Assembly (NCBI GenBank): GCA_949128115.1
Contig: OX421966.1
Coordinates: 51,271,416 to 51,335,415, forward strand
Reading direction: 5' to 3'
Source: Anaspis maculata
Lineage: Eukaryota > Arthropoda > Insecta > Coleoptera > Scraptiidae
Length of the DNA stretch: 64,000 bases
In this document: piece by piece, positions 43,348-54,781 of the stretch
Layout of the letters: every line of letters begins with the position of its first letter
How positions within the stretch are numbered: the stretch's first letter is position 1
Program-made: the position numbers and the translations under genes
The notes under the pieces: model-generated
Database searches by the model: none
What the model was told of the DNA's origin: nothing
Seen by the model: the letters and a program-made list of their open reading frames with translations, nothing else

Positions 43348-45992
43348 TAGCCCAGGCATATTAGGTTTTAACCCGCAACAAATTCCCACAAAGCTGAAAT
43401 TTGGTATACGGGCCTTGTAAGACCTAAGGAATAACATATCAAAATACTCGGTGCCACACCCTAGTGCGTCATTGATTGTGGGGGAGGGGGCTAAATATTG
43501 CCATTTTAAATGCGTAAATGACATACCCTGTAGCTTATATAAATGAAAAGAATCATATCTAGATGCCTTAAGGCTTCACATGATTTGCTTGACGTTTGAA
43601 TTGTTGATAAGTAGTTTGGGTTGCCTGGAAAAAAAAAGAAGATCGGCAAAATTTATTTTGTTTTTCTCTCAGAAACCTCGAATTGATATCGGCAAGTGTG
43701 GTATCGTTTCTAACTAACTCTTGGCCTCTGATATCAAATATGGTGTTTAAAATTGAATTGAAACACGATTAAACAAGTTTTATTGAAAAAACGACGATTT
43801 TTTGCCATCTGAAGTTGTCGTTTTGTAATTTCGGTTTCCGTATGGTTAGAATCATCTCAATTGAGTATTTCCAACAGAATTCATTGTTCTTGACCATTTT
43901 ATACCTGAAAACGATAAAAACAATGTGCCTGTATTCATTACAAGATCAGAAAATTGATCTGTTGTGAAAGTGATTATATGCCCAATTTTCTCCCGAAAAT
44001 GCATACAATTTTTGCAGTTCCTTTTTTTACTGATGAATGATGGAGCGGTTCCACTGTTTTTGTGTGTAATACTAAGCGAAGTTCTTCCTCTATCAGAAAA
44101 TACCAAAAGCTATTGTATCTATCGGGCAATAGAAACATATAATCATCTTTTCTGTAGCCGTTATTCCATTTTCAGAAACAAAAGTAGGTGTAAAACTTGT
44201 TTAATAAAAAATTGATGCTCTGACTGTAATATAAATAGGCGTAATAGCCCAGGCATTTTAGATTAAAATTAGCCAAAACCTGGAAAAAAATAACGTAAGT
44301 CTGAAAATTGGTAGAACGCTTCCGCTTAAACCCCTTAACCACATACTGAAAGTCCTAAAAAGTCCTATGTCCGCTTCATCGGTTTTTGGCGGCAAAAAGG
44401 TGTAAGTGACAATAATTTAGAAACTATCTATTGGAATACGCGATGAAGCTTCGATACAGCTGAAAATTGCTGAAAATGGTCTCCTCGGCCAGTTGACCAA
44501 CATATTAAAAGTCCTCAAAACTCCTAAATCCGCTTCATCGTTTTTTGGCGGCAAAAAGGTATAAGTGACATGGTTTTGCAAACTAATAATTAAATCATGC
44601 GTTGAAGTTTCAATACAGCTGAAAATTGCTGAAAATGGCCTCCTCGGCCAGTTAAACAACATGTTAAAAGTCCTAAGAAATCTTATGTCCGCTTCATACT
44701 TTTTTTTCAGCGGCAAAAAGGTATAAGGGACATTGTTTTCAAAACTATTCGATTAGACACGCGGTCAAGTTTTAATACAGCTGAAAATTGCCGAAAATGG
44801 TCTTCTCGGTCAGCTTAACAACATATTGAAAGTCCTGAAAAATACTATGTCCACTTCATCGCTTTTTGGCAGCAAAAAGGTTCAAGTGACATTATTTTGG
44901 AAACTATTTATTAAAACATGAGTTGAAGTTTCAGCACAGCTGAAAGTTGCTGAGAAATAGTAGGTATCCTTTGTTACTTGAATAACATACTAAAAGTCCA
45001 TGAAATCCCATGCCCGCTTCATGTTTTTTGGCGGCAAAAATGTATAAGTGACATTATATTGCAAACTATTTTTTTGAAATACGGGTTAAACTTTCAGTAC
45101 GACTGAAAATTTCTAAAAATGGTCTCCTCTGTTAGTTGACTGTACTAGTCCGAATAGACTTTTTTTTAGCAATTTTCAAGTGTATTGCAGCTTCAACACA
45201 TATTTTGAACAATAGTTTCAAGTAATGATCTTATACCTTTTTGCCGCCAAAAGACGATGAAGCGGACATAGGATTTCTTGAGACTTCCACTATGTTGTTT
45301 ACATGATTGAGGGAACAAGTTCCAGCAATTTTCGAATGAATTGGAACTTCAACGCCTATTTCAATAAATAATAGTTTGAGACCCACCTTATATTGTTAAA
45401 ATGATTGGTTCGTCCACAGGAACAGTTTTAGAGAAAAGTGTCTGAGTGAATTTTTTGACTAGATATTCAAAGCCTCAAAATCGTAGGAGGCACAGAGGTG
45501 TAAGTCCAAATATTTTGATATGTTCTTCCTTAGGGATCATACCAGTTATATATCAATATTCAACTTTGTGCGACATTGCTTGAGGCGAGGCTTGAGGCTT
45601 TAAATTCTCACATGGTTTTTCCTGAAATATCCGGGCGCAAATTAACACTCAGCCGCCTTCCCCGCGGCTGAATTACGAACTAACCAATCGAAAGAGTTAC
45701 AGAGGCTCCGTCACACACTTAAGCACTAACAACAAATCTCTTTTGTTCATTTGAAACATATCTTATATCGATCGGATACTCCGTTCACTTGCAGGAACAG
45801 CTTGGAGATAGGTATCTCTCTAATTCTTAGAACTTGACCTTTGAGGATGAAAATCAAAGGACGTCCGAGGATGTAAGTCCGAGTATTTTGATATGTTGTT
45901 CCGTAGGTCCAATAGAACATATATCCCAAAATTCAGCTTTGAGGGAATTTGTTACGGGTTACCACGATTCTTCGACTAAAATGCCTGGGCTA
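43348..45992. repeat. Large TA-flanked TIR element enclosing a 160-bp tandem array
   Basis: TAGCCCAGGCATATTAGG at 43348 and TAAAATGCCTGGGCTA ending at 45992 are inverted ends with TA borders. Inside them AAGCTGAAATTTGGTATA...ATATCAAAATACT (43392-43446) is mirrored at 45490-45570 and again at 45880-45945. A second left terminus TAGCCCAGGCATTTTAG starts at 44244, so one copy appears nested in or tandem with another. The termini resemble those of the 57255 element. No transposase. Confidence 0.7.
44330..45160. repeat. 160-bp tandem repeat, five units
   Basis: Units centred on CCGCTTCATCG-TTTTTGGCGGCAAAAAGGT start near 44370, 44530, 44690, 44850 and 45015. Each also has AGCTGAAAATTGCTGAAAATGG and CATATTAAAAGTCCT. 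A partial inverted unit follows at about 45229-45300. Confidence 0.85.
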
Positions 45993-46296
45993 TGTGTCCT
46001 GTTTAGTTTGTTTGCATGGATCTGCTCAGAAATGCATACATAATAATTAATAATTCATACGGTTGTTGTGTTTCGTCTCTTGATTGTTTTTGCAGGCAGG
46101 GCTTTTTGATGTGTCTCTGTCTGGAAGATAAGCAACTACGACGAATCCCACAATTATTTGTTGTCCAACCAAAGTTTTCGGCTCTGAACTGGTAAAATCC
46201 GGCTGTTATCTGCTGGGGACCGTTCTTCATCGTCCAGTGGGGGCGACCTTGTGGGGCCCTGGGCTGGAGATTTGGTTCACACAGGTGGTAGTGATA
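45993..46296 (+). other. Probable 5' UTR of the PHD-finger non-LTR element
   Basis: The GC content rises here. ORF1 begins within it or at about 46300, and no other feature is seen. Assignment as UTR rests only on position. Confidence 0.4.
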
Positions 46297-46299
46297 ATA

Positions 46300-47503
46300 A
46301 TGGGTCTGGACTGTGCTTTGTGTGCCAAAGGCATTGGGCGGTATGAAGATTATGTGAAGTGCACCGGTAAGTGTGAGCGTTTTTATTCATGTCTCATGTA
46401 TTGGTTTATCCGTAGAGAATTTCTGTGACATGAAAAGGAGCGGAGAGGTGAAAAGCTGGTTATGCACTAATTGTGCTCTGCCTACCCCTATGAAAGATGC
46501 TGGGACTTCTGAGGTCTCCACATTGGGCGCCGATCAAAAAGAGTGTGCGGATGAGGAAATGCACCACGCCCGCCTCTCGGAATGTGCGCGCTGTCAGACT
46601 CTCGAGCTCAGGCTGCAGGAGTTGACAGTGAGTATTTCAGGTATTATTGCGAAGGAACTCAGCGCATTTCAATCAAATTTCTCTGATACTTTACGTGATT
46701 TGATGTCAGAGAATTTTGATAAACTTAAAGCTGAACTATGTGATACCAACAAACCCCTCATAAACCATTTGCCTGCTTCTGTTCCCGAGGGAGGGCCCTC
46801 TGGTTTAATCGGTAACGCCAAAAGTTTCTCCACTGTTGCTAAATCTGAGTCACTGATAATTGTCAAGCCCAAAAATACTAAACAGACGACAATCAAAACT
46901 AAGTCTGACATTTTGCAAAGGGTGAATCCACTTCAGTCTGGTATAAATGTGGTGGTAAGTAGCAGGGGAACTCGAGATGGAGGTGTGCTGATTGGTTGCG
47001 AGAGTGGTGTGGACTCCCAAAAATTCAAAGAAGTTGCTAAGGGGGTACTTGATGATTCCTACGAGGTGAAGGAGGTTCGGGGAGTCTCACCAAGGATCAA
47101 AATTGTCGGATTGACGGAGAAAATGGAAGATGAGGACCTTATTGAATACCTGAGAAAGCAAAACAAAAACATTTTTAGTGAAGAGGGGAAGTGTCGCATT
47201 ATCTCTTGTACTGGCACACGACGAAACAATAAAGTGCTCCAGGTTATTGTAGAGGTGGACCCGCTCACCTATAAAAAAGCTATTTTGGAAGGTAATGTCA
47301 TTGTTGGTTAGGTACAGCTTTTGTAGTGTGTTTGAGGCGATTGAGGTGGTTCGCTGTTTCAATTGTTGTGGGTTCCACCATATAAGTAGGTCTTGTAAGA
47401 GGAAGGTATGCTGTCCTCGGTGTGCGGGAGAACATAGCGTGAAGGAATGTGAATCGACTACCCTCAAGTGTAGAAATTGCTCAAAGCTAAGTAGCCCATC
47501 GGC
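46300..47503 (+). pseudogene. Non-LTR retrotransposon ORF1 with PHD finger and CCHC knuckles, two frameshifts
   Basis: Three pieces in different frames: about 46300-46390, 46390-47311 and 47310-47503. The first two together give a PHD-type zinc finger (CALCAKG...YVKCTGKCER / FIHVSCIGLS...WLCTNC). A heptad-like stretch follows near LELRLQELTVSI, then a region with VRGVSPRIKIVGL and VLQVIVEVDP that resembles the RRM-like part of gag-type ORF1 proteins. The last piece has three knuckles (CFNCCGFHHISRSC, CCPRCAGEHSVKEC, CRNCSK). This order is common in I/jockey/R1-like elements of insects. The sequence is cut by the assembly gap, and no ORF2 is visible after it. Confidence 0.8.
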
Positions 47504-47703
47504 NNNNNNNNNNNNNNNNNNNNNNNNNNNNNNNNNNNNNNNNNNNNNNNNNNNNNNNNNNNNNNNNNNNNNNNNNNNNNNNNNNNNNNNNNNNNNNNNN
47601 NNNNNNNNNNNNNNNNNNNNNNNNNNNNNNNNNNNNNNNNNNNNNNNNNNNNNNNNNNNNNNNNNNNNNNNNNNNNNNNNNNNNNNNNNNNNNNNNNNNN
47701 NNN
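47504..47703. other. Assembly gap (200 N)
   Basis: Exactly 200 undetermined bases, a common placeholder for a gap of unknown size. The ORF2 of the preceding non-LTR element is probably lost in it. Confidence 0.99.
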
Positions 47704-47885
47704 TCGCCACCATGAAATACAGTCTGCCCATAGGCCACTCTTGAGGGCCTAAGCATTGATCGGAAAAAGTTCTAAGGCTCTAGCTTCATTTCCCGGCAAG
47801 GAGTACAACTTCTCAACTTTAACACGGACGGACAGACAGACAGACGGACAAACCGGCCATATAAACATCATTTTCTATCGAAATG
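47704..47885 (+). repeat. 3' end of a tetranucleotide-tailed repeat element
   Basis: The sequence from GCCCATAGGCCACTCTTGAG through GAGTACAACTTCTC is closely similar to 50440-50530. It ends in GGACGGACAGACAGACAGAC, then ACCGGCCATATAAACATC and TGTGCTAAAAAGTCG. It marks one member of the (GAC-rich)-tailed family. Confidence 0.7.
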
Positions 47886-48235
47886 TGCTAAAAAGTCGCA
47901 ATTGACAGAAAAAAAGTGTCAATTGACAGAAAAAAGTGTCAATTAACAGAAAAAAGTCGCAATTGCCAGAATAATCGCAATAATTGCCAGAATAAGGTGG
48001 CAATTGACAGAAAAAAGTCGCAATTGCCAGAATAGTGTGGCAATTGACAGAAAAAAGTCGCATTTGCCAGAATAAAGTGTCAATTGACAGAAAAAAGTCG
48101 CAATTGCCAAAATAAAGTGTCAATTGACAGAAAAAAGTCGCAATTGCCAAAATAAAGTGGCAATTGACAGAAAAAAGTCGCAGTTGCCAGAATAAAGTGG
48201 CAATTGACAAAAAAAAGTCGCAACTACAAATAAAT
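47886..48235. repeat. Minisatellite of about 40-bp units (AATTGACAGAAAAAAGTCGC)
   Basis: About nine units alternating GTCAATTGACAGAAAAAAGTC and GCAATTGCCAGAATAAAGT. The array begins exactly at the GCTAAAAAGTCGCAATTG end of the preceding element, so it may derive from that terminus. The 122-codon antisense ORF is a repeat artefact. Confidence 0.85.
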
Positions 48236-48598
48236 ATCTTCAATGTCCGCTCTGCGCCTTAGTATAATTCACAAATCTCAAAAATTCCTTCAAAAACGCC
48301 AGTAAAGATTCGTCTATGGAAACGAAAAGTGTCATATTATATTGTTCTAAACTATTTTAGGGAACAAGAAAATATTCCACAGGCATATGAAGAAAACTGG
48401 ATTTTTGTGATTTCGACTCACCCTGTATGCTCAACTGAAATTCAGTGCACATCCACTAGTTGATAATTTTTACTGGTTAGTCTGGCACACAAAAAGTTTC
48501 CCAAAATAACTTCAAATAACGGGAATAGTAAGGGGGGAAGTCCCAACCTTTGACCCCCCATATCTTTAAAAATACGCGTCATTAGTTTTTTAAAATAT
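48236..48598. other. Non-coding sequence
   Basis: Contains a CACCCTGTATGC motif (about 48420), the inverse of the recurrent GCATACAGGGTG terminus. Nothing else is seen. Confidence 0.4.
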
Positions 48599-49110
48599 TG
48601 TTACGAGCGGCGATCCCGTACATATTGGTAAACACTCCATCTTTCTGGATTCTTTCATCCATTAGATCGCAGTGTAGAAGTGTGGAGCGATCTGGTGCAT
48701 TCCAGAGCGTTCGTGTACGTGAAACTCAATGGAGACCTAATGCCTGATCAGTGATCAGGGCACATCTGTCCATTTTGGCGAAGGCGCCGTGCCAGAACCC
48801 GGCAGAATTATACGGGTAATGTGTATGATTATTCAGGAATGGTCTAGAAACCGCATATGCCGGGCCACTATGGAATTTGCTGGAAGTAGACAGAAAGTTC
48901 GAGAACACTATTCGGAGGCCTTATATAAGGCATCAGCCGGCAGCTCAGGGCAGTATTGAATTAGAAAAGACAGCGAGCGGATAAGCGAGCGATAATCACA
49001 GCGATATTCCAAGTAGATAATTGTGTGTATTGTAGTACGCAGAAATAAAACAGTTGTTTTCAAACGATCGTCTCAATTATATTCGAACCCGTACGTGAGA
49101 TATCGTAACA
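48599..49110. repeat. Solo LTR (512 bp), TSD ATAT
   Basis: It starts TGTTACGAGCGGCGATCC and ends ATCGTAACA with ATAT on both sides (48595-48598, 49111-49114). It shares long blocks with 37959-38491 (TAGATCGCAGTGTA-AAGTG, TGTCCATTTTGGCG, GTATTGTAGTACGCAGAAA, ACGATCGTCTCAATTATA). Same family, different subtype or age. The interior was lost by recombination. Confidence 0.9.
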
Positions 49111-49869
49111 ATATTTTTCTCGTGTTCTTAAGTGGATTCTATAATATACTGCTTTGGACTCGAAATGTGATACTTTTGAGACATCCTGTATATCACTTGC
49201 GACATGTCATATGGAAGCCCTTGAGAAACTGTATTCAGAACAGAAATAGTATATTATATACCAAGGTTGAGAAGTGAGCTATTATAGCGTGAGCACCGTT
49301 TAAATCCCGAGCCGCGTAGCGGCGAGGGAGATACGTGCGAAGGCTATAATAGCCTTCTCAAGCGCGGTTTATATACGATTTTTTTCACTACTAGCAAAGC
49401 AGATCCGATTTGTGAAGTTCCAAAATTTTACAAAAAAGCTCTGCATTTATTGTAGATGTCAAATTAATACCAAGTAGACTTCGAGCATTTTGAAAGTTTT
49501 CAACTTCAAATACTATTCGCCGGGGTGATGATGACAATGAATGGCGGTCGAGAGACACCTTTGGAATTGTTCGAGGCAGCAAATAAGGTACCAATGATTT
49601 CTGTCAGCAAAATAAAAAAACAAAAACGATTTAGGTACATGAAAACGTATGCAACTTTCAAGAACTGGTCCCTTTTGAGAAAACTGCGTAGTACTCTAAC
49701 AATAACAGATTGTAAATGATATGTGTGCTGATCGAGAAGTGAACACAGGTAATTGGGAATAATTCCAAACAAGCGAATATGCCTCATGGGCATGAGGCTC
49801 AGTAGCGCACTTCCTTTTTGGAGGATTAGTGAACGCAAGATGTTAAGTGATTAGGGTTCTACCGTCTTG

Positions 49870-50275
49870 GGCAAAAAATTGCAATATGGCGGCCAAAATA
49901 TCGACAGAATCATGAAATTCGGCTTGAAAATCAAAATGATCGTACTAGACAAGGGTAAGTTCCAAGTTTCATGAAAATCGTTCCACTAACAAGAGATTTC
50001 AATATGGCAGCCAAGATGGCGGCAGAATTATGAAACTCAGCTTGAAACTAGGAATGATCGTACGAGACAAGCGTAACTCTCAAGTTTCATGAAAATCCTT
50101 CCACTTATAAGAGATTTCAATATGGCGGCCAAGATGGTGGGGCAATCATGAAATTTGGCTTGAAAATAAGAATGATCGTACTAGACAAGGGTAAGTTTCA
50201 AGTTTCATGACAATCGTTCCACTAATAAGAAATTTCAATATGGCAGCCAAGATGGCGGCCGAATTATGAAAGCCA
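49870..50275. repeat. About 120-bp tandem repeat, four units
   Basis: Units contain CAATATGGC-GCCAAGATGG, GAATGATCGTACTAGACAAG and AAGTTTCATGAAAATCGTTCC. They lie at the left end of the 2-kb insertion and lead into the segment ending with (GACA)n. Confidence 0.85.
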
Positions 50276-50549
50276 ACCTGCCTATTTGGTCCTTAAGGAC
50301 CTAAGCTATCCACCGGATAAAGTTCAATCTTCAAGGGCTGTAGCTTTATTTCCCGAGGAGAAGTTCAACTTCATCGAAGTGCACAGGAGATCTCTGTTTT
50401 TTGAGAATAATGATAACGATGTATGGATAACAAAAATAGTGCCCATTGGCCACCCTTGGGGACATCAGCTATTAATCGGAAAAAAGTTCCAAGACTCTTG
50501 TTTCAATTCTCGAGAAGGAGTACAGCGTCTTAATTTCTGCACGGACTCG

Positions 50550-50592
<43 letters not shown>

Positions 50593-50610
50593 CGGCCACA
50601 TAAGCGTCAT
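50276..50610 (+). repeat. Tetranucleotide-tailed element end, (GACA)n
   Basis: The sequence 50440-50530 matches 47725-47825. It is followed by ACAGACAG repeated about eleven times (50545-50588), then AAACCGGCCACATAAGCGTC. The 105-codon ORF through it ends in the repeat and is not a gene. Confidence 0.75.
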
Positions 50611-50884
50611 TCTGTTACTTATATAAAAAAATGTTCTCCAACTGATTTCGACCTCCTGAACACTAATATCGGGTTCACTTTTGAATTGGAACATTTCTTT
50701 TTTATCGAAAAACCGACAAAATGGTAGCCTTGTCACATGATTTTTAGTGATACCTACCTACTTTTTTTTTGTTATTGAGCGAACATCTTTCGTAATTTGA
50801 GTGCCATAATCCTTCAGGTACCTAGTATTGACTATTTCAAAATGTTCAATTACTATTTCGGCACGTCTGATTTTAAATTTGTAG
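50611..50884. other. Non-coding sequence
   Basis: AT-rich linker with no recognised feature. Confidence 0.4.
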
Positions 50885-51730
50885 GGTCGTGTAATATGCG
50901 CCGAGCCGTGGCTTTGCGGTCGTTTTCAAAAATTGATAACAATTGACCCAACGGTCGGATCGAAGTGGGGTTTTTGTCAAAAGAAAGTTCAAATTGTTCT
51001 CTAGATATAATGCCGTACATGCAGTGATGTATTTCATTAAGAAATTGTAGTTGCCTGCATATCGCAACTTTCTACATCTTACCGCGAATGCCAGCACTTG
51101 ATCGGCGAAGCCGCCCTACACCAAAATGTTAGTTTTGTAATTGTTCATGATTATTTCGGCAAAATTTTTCTTGATTCGCGTACCAAGGCCATGAGCTACC
51201 CATTCGAGTTGAAATATTTTCTGTATTGAATTTCGTTTTGTTCGGAGGAAAGGATATCAAGCACCAGCAAGCAACGAATAAATCATTTGCGGCCGAGCCG
51301 TAGTTTCGGAGTCATTTTCAAAAATTAATAACTACTAATCGGCACCTCGCACCGATGTGAAATTTTCATTAAAATAAAGTTCAAATCATTCTCTAAATAT
51401 AACTCCCCATATGTATTATGGTAAAATGATAAGATCGGGTACTTCCTCGCATGTGATAACTTTCGAGATCAGGCCGGCTTCTGAAATGCAGCATTCAACG
51501 GCGATGCCGCGTCACACTAAATTGTTATTATTGTCATTGTTTATTATTATTTCGTCAAGATTTTTCTTGGTTCGGGATACAAGGTCATGAGCTACCCAAT
51601 GGAGTAAAAAATTTTCGCAAAAACCTTTTCGTCTAGGACTAGATGCGGGGACGGACGGACGGACGGACGGACGGACGGACAAAGCGAGGACAAAAGCGCC
51701 TTCCCGTTTGGAGAAGTGCGCTAAAAAGTA
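50885..51730 (+). repeat. Two about 390-bp direct repeats followed by a (GGAC)n tail
   Basis: Copies begin GCCGAGCCGTGGCTTTG (50900) and GGCCGAGCCGTAGTTTCGG (51292) and share AAAGTTCAAAT-TTCTCTA-ATATAA, GGCGA-GCCGC, ATTTCGGCAA-ATTTTTCTTG and GTCATGAGCTACCCA. After copy two comes GGACGGACGGAC (51648-51682) and a tail AAAAGCGCCTTCCCGTTTGG / AAGTGCGCTAAAAAGTA. It has the same overall plan as the (GACA)n elements: internal tandem units, tetranucleotide run, short conserved tail. Confidence 0.8.
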
Positions 51731-52965
51731 GATAATGTGAGGTTATATGTTGTACTGACCAACTGACCATTCGGCCTTTAGCTGCTTTCTCACAAAACCA
51801 GCCAAATTCACGTACACCACATCAAGTTCTTCATTAAATAAGACCCGGTCAAACAATTTCTCGATCTTTTCGTGTAAATGAGCTGCCGGCGTTGTCCAAA
51901 ATTTGATGAGATTCAAACGTCAAATCGCCAAACGTCAATCATACGAAGCGGTTAATAATATGCACGGCCTGTTTGATTGTGTACGTTAATCGGACGAAGC
52001 GGTTAATAATATGCCCGGCCTATCTGATTTTACAACAGGTTGTGAAATTTCACTTCACGACCTCTAAACAGGTCAATAATGGCATACTTCACAGCTAGTA
52101 GTGGAAAATAGTATATTATATACCAAGGTTGAGAAGTGAGCTATTATAGCGTGAGCACAGTTTAAATCCCGAGCCGCGTAGCGGCGAGGGAGATATGTGC
52201 GAAGGCTATAATAGCCTTCTCAAGCGCGGTTTATATACGATTTTTTTCACTACTAGCAAAGTAGATCCGATTCGTGAAGTTCTAAAATTTTATAAAAAAC
52301 GCTCCGCATTCATTGTAGATGTCACTCAAAACCAAGTAGGCTTTCGAGCATTTTGTGAGTTTTCAACTTCAAATGATATTCGCCGGGATGATGATAATGA
52401 TCGAAGGTCGCGAGGCACCTTTTGAATTGTGTGAGGGAGCAGATAAGGTCACCAATGACCTACTGTCAGCAAAACAGAAAACTAAAAACAATTTAATGAA
52501 AACGTACGCGATTTTTAAGAACTGGTTTTTTTCGAGGAAAACTGCATACACTAACAATGACAAATTGTAAATGATATGTGTACTTATCGAGTAGTGAACA
52601 CTGCTTATTGAAAATAAATTCAAAATAGACATATTGTGGGGTTAGGTTGTACTGACCGTCCAACCTTTAGCTGCTATTCCACAAAACCAACCAAATTCAC
52701 GTACACCACAACAAGTTCTGCAATTAATAAGGCTCGGTCAAACAATTTCTCGATCTTTTTGTGTAAGTGAGCTGCCGATATTGTCAATAATTTGATGTGA
52801 TTCAAACGCAAACGCCAAGTCGCCAAATGTCAATCAGACGAAGGGGTTAATAATATGCCCGGCCTAGTTGATTCTGCAAGAGGTTGTGAAATTTCACTTC
52901 ACGACCTCTAGACGGGTCAATAATGGTAAACTTCACAGCTAGTAGTGAAAAAAAGGTATTTTTTA

Positions 52966-54700
52966 CTACTAGCCGTGAAGTACATCATTATTAACCTGTT
53001 CCTGAACTAAGATGGGGATTTTCTAAATAGTAGTAAAAAAAACTATACACACAGGTGTCCAGTCCTAGCTAAAACAACCCGATTTTCTCAGAAAATATCA
53101 AGTTAAGAGAAAAATGTTTTCAATTGGGAGGAGGCCCGACCTATTAGCTTTCTTTTGAGGGAGCGCCGATGCTTGTAGAAGCTCTAGTTTCCAAGAAAAT
53201 GCAATTTTAATCGGGCGAGTCACAAGAATTTGAAAATTCATGACCGACGAAACAAAATACTTCAGATAAAAGAAAATGTTTTTTCTGGGCTATTCATTGA
53301 TGTGTCGCTGATGTTTGTACCTGGTCCAGTAGGCCAGATATTCTGTCTTACAGTCCAGCAAACACAATATTCGGAATTCATGACGTCACCGATCACACAC
53401 TTGTTGATTTGAACATCAGTCAGTATTCATTGCTATGGTGAGTCCAGGTATGGTAAGTGGAAAAGTCCTAGTGAGGGCTAGTACAATAGTAAAGGAGCGA
53501 TACAAAACTTTCCCGGCAGTGTCTAGCGAGGTCGGTAATGATTTTGATCGAAGCGTCTCTTCGGGAAGAGGAAGATTTGATTTGGAAATTGAAGAACAAT
53601 CGACTAAATCGAGCAAACATCATGAAAAACAAACTTGCGCATACAGCCACATCATGGAATACTGTGACATTTTCAACAGGGGAATTTCCGGGAAATTGGT
53701 TAAGAAATCGTTGGGAAATGTTCAAGAACCAGTTAGTTACTTCTTGTTTCAAAAAATGTCACAATCTGTTCATGGAATAAAAAGTTGGAAAATTTGCAGT
53801 TTTTCCAAAGAGGAAAACTCAAAAACCGTGAATCCGATTTCAAAAATTTTTCTTTCAAAAATCAACTCAATCAATTTTTTCCAACTTTCATTCCCAGCAT
53901 GTCTGCACCTTGAATGAATATTTCGTGGGGCTTACCACGTGTCGAAGTTTGCAATGCAGTTTTTTCAAATTCACGGAATGTGCAAATTTTATTTTGGAAA
54001 ACATTATCGCCAGAAAACCGAGATCGTGTGGATTTTTAGAATGGGTCTATACGACGCCCAGTCCAATCTACTTTCGATATCAGGTGGAATTTAAAAAAAA
54101 GTCGATCCCCGAGCAGGAATGAAGTTTTATGTAAAGTCCTGCATCAAAAGCGAGTCATCCTGTTCAAAACACGGGTGAGAGGCCCTTTCGGGTGGCAACA
54201 GCTAGGATAAATTTTGAAAATTCATAACGGCCGACTGGAAAACTGCAACCTCAGACTTAATTTGATCCTTTTGTTGTGCTGCTTCTTGCCAAATTTGGTA
54301 CTAATCCATCCGACAGATTTTGAATATTGAATTGTAAAGTTCAGAACTTTGACATTTTTCATTATTTGACAGGTAACAGATAGAGAAATACTTTCAACTG
54401 TTCTGAATACAGTTTTTCAAGGGCTTCCAAATGACAGTGCACGTCAAGTTCCGTGCGATATAGTTTCTGTCGAACTTATGCCTGCATACCAAATTTCAAG
54501 TCGATCGGATTGACGGTTCGGCAGTTATCGTGGAAGACCACAGACACACAGACAAACATCATTCTGGAAATGGTCCTGATTGTCTTGGGGACCTCAAAAT
54601 GGATATATCCGGCGAAGTCTCAATACTTGTTTTCTGTACGATTACAATACTTTCCCTTCCATGTTGGCGGGGGGCCGGGAAAGAAAAATGTTGATTAAGA
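52966..54700. other. Repeat-derived non-coding sequence
   Basis: A 160-codon ORF (53435-53917) and an overlapping 80-codon ORF in another frame have no recognised domain and are probably chance. The segment 54415-54600 (CAAGTCGATCGGATTGACGG, then ACACACAGACAAACATC) resembles the ends of the tetranucleotide-tailed elements. TTCAAGGGCTTCCAAATGAC (54416) is the inverse of a phrase at about 49205. Confidence 0.45.
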
Positions 54701-54719
54701 AAACACGAACCTTCAGTGT

Positions 54720-54725
54720 TTATTA
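54720..54725 (-). terminator. Polyadenylation signal AATAAA of the zinc-finger gene
   Basis: AATAAA on the minus strand, 57 bases after the stop codon at 54782. No other AATAAA lies between. Confidence 0.6.
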
Positions 54726-54781
54726 AGCTTAAGTAGGTAGGTATAATATATCAATAATAATACGTATTCTTCTAACAATAC

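Larger units (their letters stand above)
49246..52965. repeat. Two tandem about 860-bp units, the first split by a 2-kb insertion
   Basis: Unit 2 is 52107-52965. Unit 1 is 49246-49760 plus 51735-52106. Both start AGTATATTATATACCAAGGT and share CCCGAGCCGCGTAGCGGCG, TCACAAAACCA-CCAAATTCACG and CACTTCACGACCTCTA. Each ends ACTTCACAGCTAGTAGTG. After unit 2 this end is mirrored by ACTACTAGCCGTGAAGT (52967-52990), giving a palindromic border. ORFs (49525-49719, 52195-52570) run in register in both units but match no family. Confidence 0.8.

Noticed and set aside
53435..53917. 160-codon ORF considered as a host exon
   Set aside because: No domain, overlapping ORFs in other frames, surrounded by repeat sequence, no convincing splice sites checked on both sides.
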